A stretch of 64,000 bases of DNA from Alkalihalophilus marmarensis DSM 21297 (lineage in GTDB: Bacteria; Bacillota; Bacilli; Bacillales; Bacillaceae_D), in contig NZ_ATAE01000023.1 in assembly GCF_000474275.2 (NCBI RefSeq), forward strand, positions 1 through 64,000. Reading direction: 5' to 3'. The position numbers and the translations under genes are program-made. Positions 62,099-64,000 of this stretch are shown one piece after another; position 1 is the stretch's first letter; each line of letters opens with the position of its first letter. The notes below the pieces were generated by a model. It did not search any database. It saw only the letters and a program-made list of their open reading frames with translations, and was not told the DNA's origin.

Positions 62099-64000
62099 AT
62101 GAATCGGATATTCCGTAATACGATTTTTTATTTACTCATTTTCCTAGTCATTGTCGGGATTGTGAGTGTATTCAACTCTGATCAAACAGAAACAGAGAAC
62201 GTATCGTTTAATGAATTTGCTGAAAGGCTTGAGAATGGTCAGGTTCAAGAATTATCAGTGAAACCTGAGAGACAAGTGTACTTAGTACGCGGTCAATTTA
62301 ATGATCAAGCTGAAGATGAGTTTTTCCAAACGTATGCTCTACGCAGCGAGCAGACTGCTGAACTTTTATTTAATGCAGAAGATCCAACAGGAACCCCATT
62401 TAATTTAGAAATTGAGCCAGCTGATGAGACGAGCGGATGGGTTCAATTTTTCACAGGGATTATTCCATTTATTATTATCTTTATTCTCTTCTTCTTACTA
62501 AGTCAAGCTCAAGGCGGCGGCAGCCGAGTGATGAACTTTGGTAAAAGTAAGGCGAAAATGGTTAATGAAGATAAGAAAAAAGCGAAATTTAAAGATGTTG
62601 CTGGTGCAGATGAGGAGAAACAGGAGCTTGTAGAAGTTGTTGAGTTCTTAAAAGACCCTCGTAAATTCTCTGCAATTGGCGCTCGTATTCCAAAAGGGGT
62701 GCTTTTAGTAGGACCTCCGGGTACAGGTAAAACATTACTTGCTCGTGCAGTAGCTGGTGAAGCTGGCGTACCGTTCTTCTCAATTAGTGGTTCAGACTTC
62801 GTTGAGATGTTTGTCGGTGTCGGTGCATCCCGTGTACGTGATTTATTTGAAAATGCGAAGAAAAACGCCCCATGTATCATCTTTATTGATGAGATTGATG
62901 CAGTAGGTCGTCAGCGTGGAGCTGGACTTGGCGGCGGACATGATGAGCGTGAACAAACATTAAACCAATTACTTGTTGAGATGGATGGCTTCAGCGCAAA
63001 CGAAGGAATTATCATTATTGCGGCTACAAACCGTGCGGATATTCTAGATCCAGCCCTTCTTCGTCCAGGCCGTTTTGACCGTCAAATTCAAGTTAACCGT
63101 CCAGATGTTATTGGGCGTGAGGAAGTATTAAAGGTTCACGCACGAAACAAACCTTTAAATGATGATGTAAACTTAAAGACCATTGCTACAAGAACACCTG
63201 GCTTCTCTGGGGCTGATCTTGAAAATCTGTTAAATGAAGCGGCGTTAGTCGCAGCAAGACATGATCAGACAAAGGTCAGCATGATTCATATTGAAGAAGC
63301 GATTGACCGGGTCATTGCAGGGCCGGCTAAAAAGAGCCGTGTTATTTCACCGAAAGAAAAGAAAATTGTTGCATGGCATGAAGCTGGACATACCGTTGTA
63401 GGTGTGAAGCTTGAGAATGCTGACATGGTTCATAAAGTAACTATCGTCCCTCGTGGTATGGCGGGAGGATATGCGGTTATGCTTCCTAAAGAAGACCGTT
63501 ATTTCATGACACAGCCAGAGCTACTTGATAAGATTATCGGACTCTTAGGCGGTCGTGTGGCGGAAGAAGTAACCTTTGGAGAAGTAAGTACGGGTGCTCA
63601 TAATGATTTCCAACGAGCTACCGGTATAGCTAGAAAAATGGTTACAGAATACGGAATGAGTGAAAAGCTCGGTCCGATGCAGTTTATTTCTGGGTCTGGC
63701 GGTCAAGTATTCCTTGGTCGCGATATTCAAAATGAGCAGAACTACAGTGATGCGATTGCTCATGAGATTGACTTAGAAGTACAACGTATTATTAAAGAAT
63801 GTTACGCACGTTGTAAACAAATTCTTCTTGAAAATAAAGACAGTCTTGATCTTGTAGCGAAAACGTTACTTGATATGGAGACGTTAGATGCGGAGCAAAT
63901 TAAATCATTGGTGCATGAAGGAAAACTTCCTGATGATCATCATTTAAACGCTCACCTTGAAAAAGAGAAAGCATCGGAGTCAGATGTGAAAGTGAACATC
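62099..64000 (+). CDS. ftsH: ATP-dependent zinc metalloprotease FtsH (3' end beyond the window)
   Basis: Membrane-anchored AAA+ protease for quality control and sporulation. The visible 634 codons show a first membrane helix (about 7-25), an extracytoplasmic domain, a second helix (about 115-135), AAA domain with Walker A GPPGTGKT (205-212), [15 protein letters not shown] and the second region of homology, then the zinc site HEAGH (427-431). The reading frame is open to base 64000; given usual lengths of about 640-680 residues, little is missing. ATG 62099 follows GGAGGAGG. Confidence 0.97.
   Translation, partial: MNRIFRNTIFYLLIFLVIVGIVSVFNSDQTETENVSFNEFAERLENGQVQELSVKPERQVYLVRGQFNDQAEDEFFQTYALRSEQTAELLFNAEDPTGTPFNLEIEPADETSGWVQFFTGIIPFIIIFILFFLLSQAQGGGSRVMNFGKSKAKMVNEDKKKAKFKDVAGADEEKQELVEVVEFLKDPRKFSAIGARIPKGVLLVGPPGTGKTLLARAVAGEAGVPFFSISGSDFVEMFVGVGASRVRDLFENAKKNAPCIIFIDEIDAVGRQRGAGLGGGHDEREQTLNQLLVEMDGFSANEGIIIIAATNRADILDPALLRPGRFDRQIQVNRPDVIGREEVLKVHARNKPLNDDVNLKTIATRTPGFSGADLENLLNEAALVAARHDQTKVSMIHIEEAIDRVIAGPAKKSRVISPKEKKIVAWHEAGHTVVGVKLENADMVHKVTIVPRGMAGGYAVMLPKEDRYFMTQPELLDKIIGLLGGRVAEEVTFGEVSTGAHNDFQRATGIARKMVTEYGMSEKLGPMQFISGSGGQVFLGRDIQNEQNYSDAIAHEIDLEVQRIIKECYARCKQILLENKDSLDLVAKTLLDMETLDAEQIKSLVHEGKLPDDHHLNAHLEKEKASESDVKVNI

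Overview
The window is a low-GC Gram-positive, endospore-forming chromosome segment. Gene content, gene order and the sporulation set (spoIIE, spoVG, spoVT, bofA, csfB, fin, yabG, yabP, yabQ, yabS, yabT, sspF) match the origin-proximal region of Bacillus subtilis from yaaC to ftsH, so the source is a member of the Bacillaceae. Genus and species cannot be fixed from the sequence alone. Most genes run rightward, presumably with the replication fork; yaaC, abrB and a peptide-transporter operon run leftward.

Layout. 1-180: a ~21-nt periodic repeat array that I infer lies just after a 5S rRNA gene outside the window. 180-7472: yaaC, guaB, dacA, pdxST and a T-box-controlled serS. 7518-13348: a peptide ABC transporter, with a leftward permease/ATPase operon and a divergent lipoprotein gene, where B. 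subtilis has dck, dgk, yaaH and yaaI. 13464-18577: tRNA-Ser (with an 18-nt internal duplication), tadA, the SRP RNA, dnaX-ebfC-recR-yaaL-bofA, a complete rRNA promoter/leader with no rRNA genes behind it, and csfB. 18716-25338: yaaO-tmk-darA-holB-ricT-yabA-trmN6-yazA-rsmI. 25387-28687: abrB and an inserted NurA-HerA gene pair. 29066-43852: T-box-metS, tatD, yabE, rnmV-ksgA, yabG, veg, sspF, ispE, purR-ridA, spoVG, glmU-prs-ctc-pth, fin. 44136-53856: mfd, spoVT, yabM-yabN-hslR-yabP-yabQ-divIC, yabR. 54043-64000: tRNA-Met, spoIIE, yabS-yabT, a two-gene ThrE-type exporter, tilS-hprT and ftsH, which runs off the right edge.

How the genes work together. The region joins DNA replication and repair (dnaX, holB, recR, ebfC, yabA, mfd), translation (serS, metS, tadA, tilS, ksgA, rsmI, rnmV, hslR, pth, two tRNAs, SRP RNA), nucleotide and cofactor supply (guaB, tmk, prs, hprT, purR, pdxST, ispE, glmU) and sporulation control. 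Several regulatory sites can be read directly: two T-boxes with Ser and Met specifier codons, a near-perfect sigma-H promoter before spoVG, a perfect Spo0A box behind the abrB promoter, paired PurR boxes over the purR promoter and the tandem veg promoters.

Most unusual points: (1) an rRNA promoter and boxA leader joined straight to what looks like the last bases of a 5S gene plus a repeat identical to the window start, so a whole rRNA operon is missing by real deletion or assembly collapse; (2) a tRNA-Ser gene with an 18-nt tandem duplication spanning the T-arm; (3) degenerate ~21-nt CGCAA arrays at both rRNA-linked sites; (4) a NurA-HerA pair set into the conserved abrB-metS interval.
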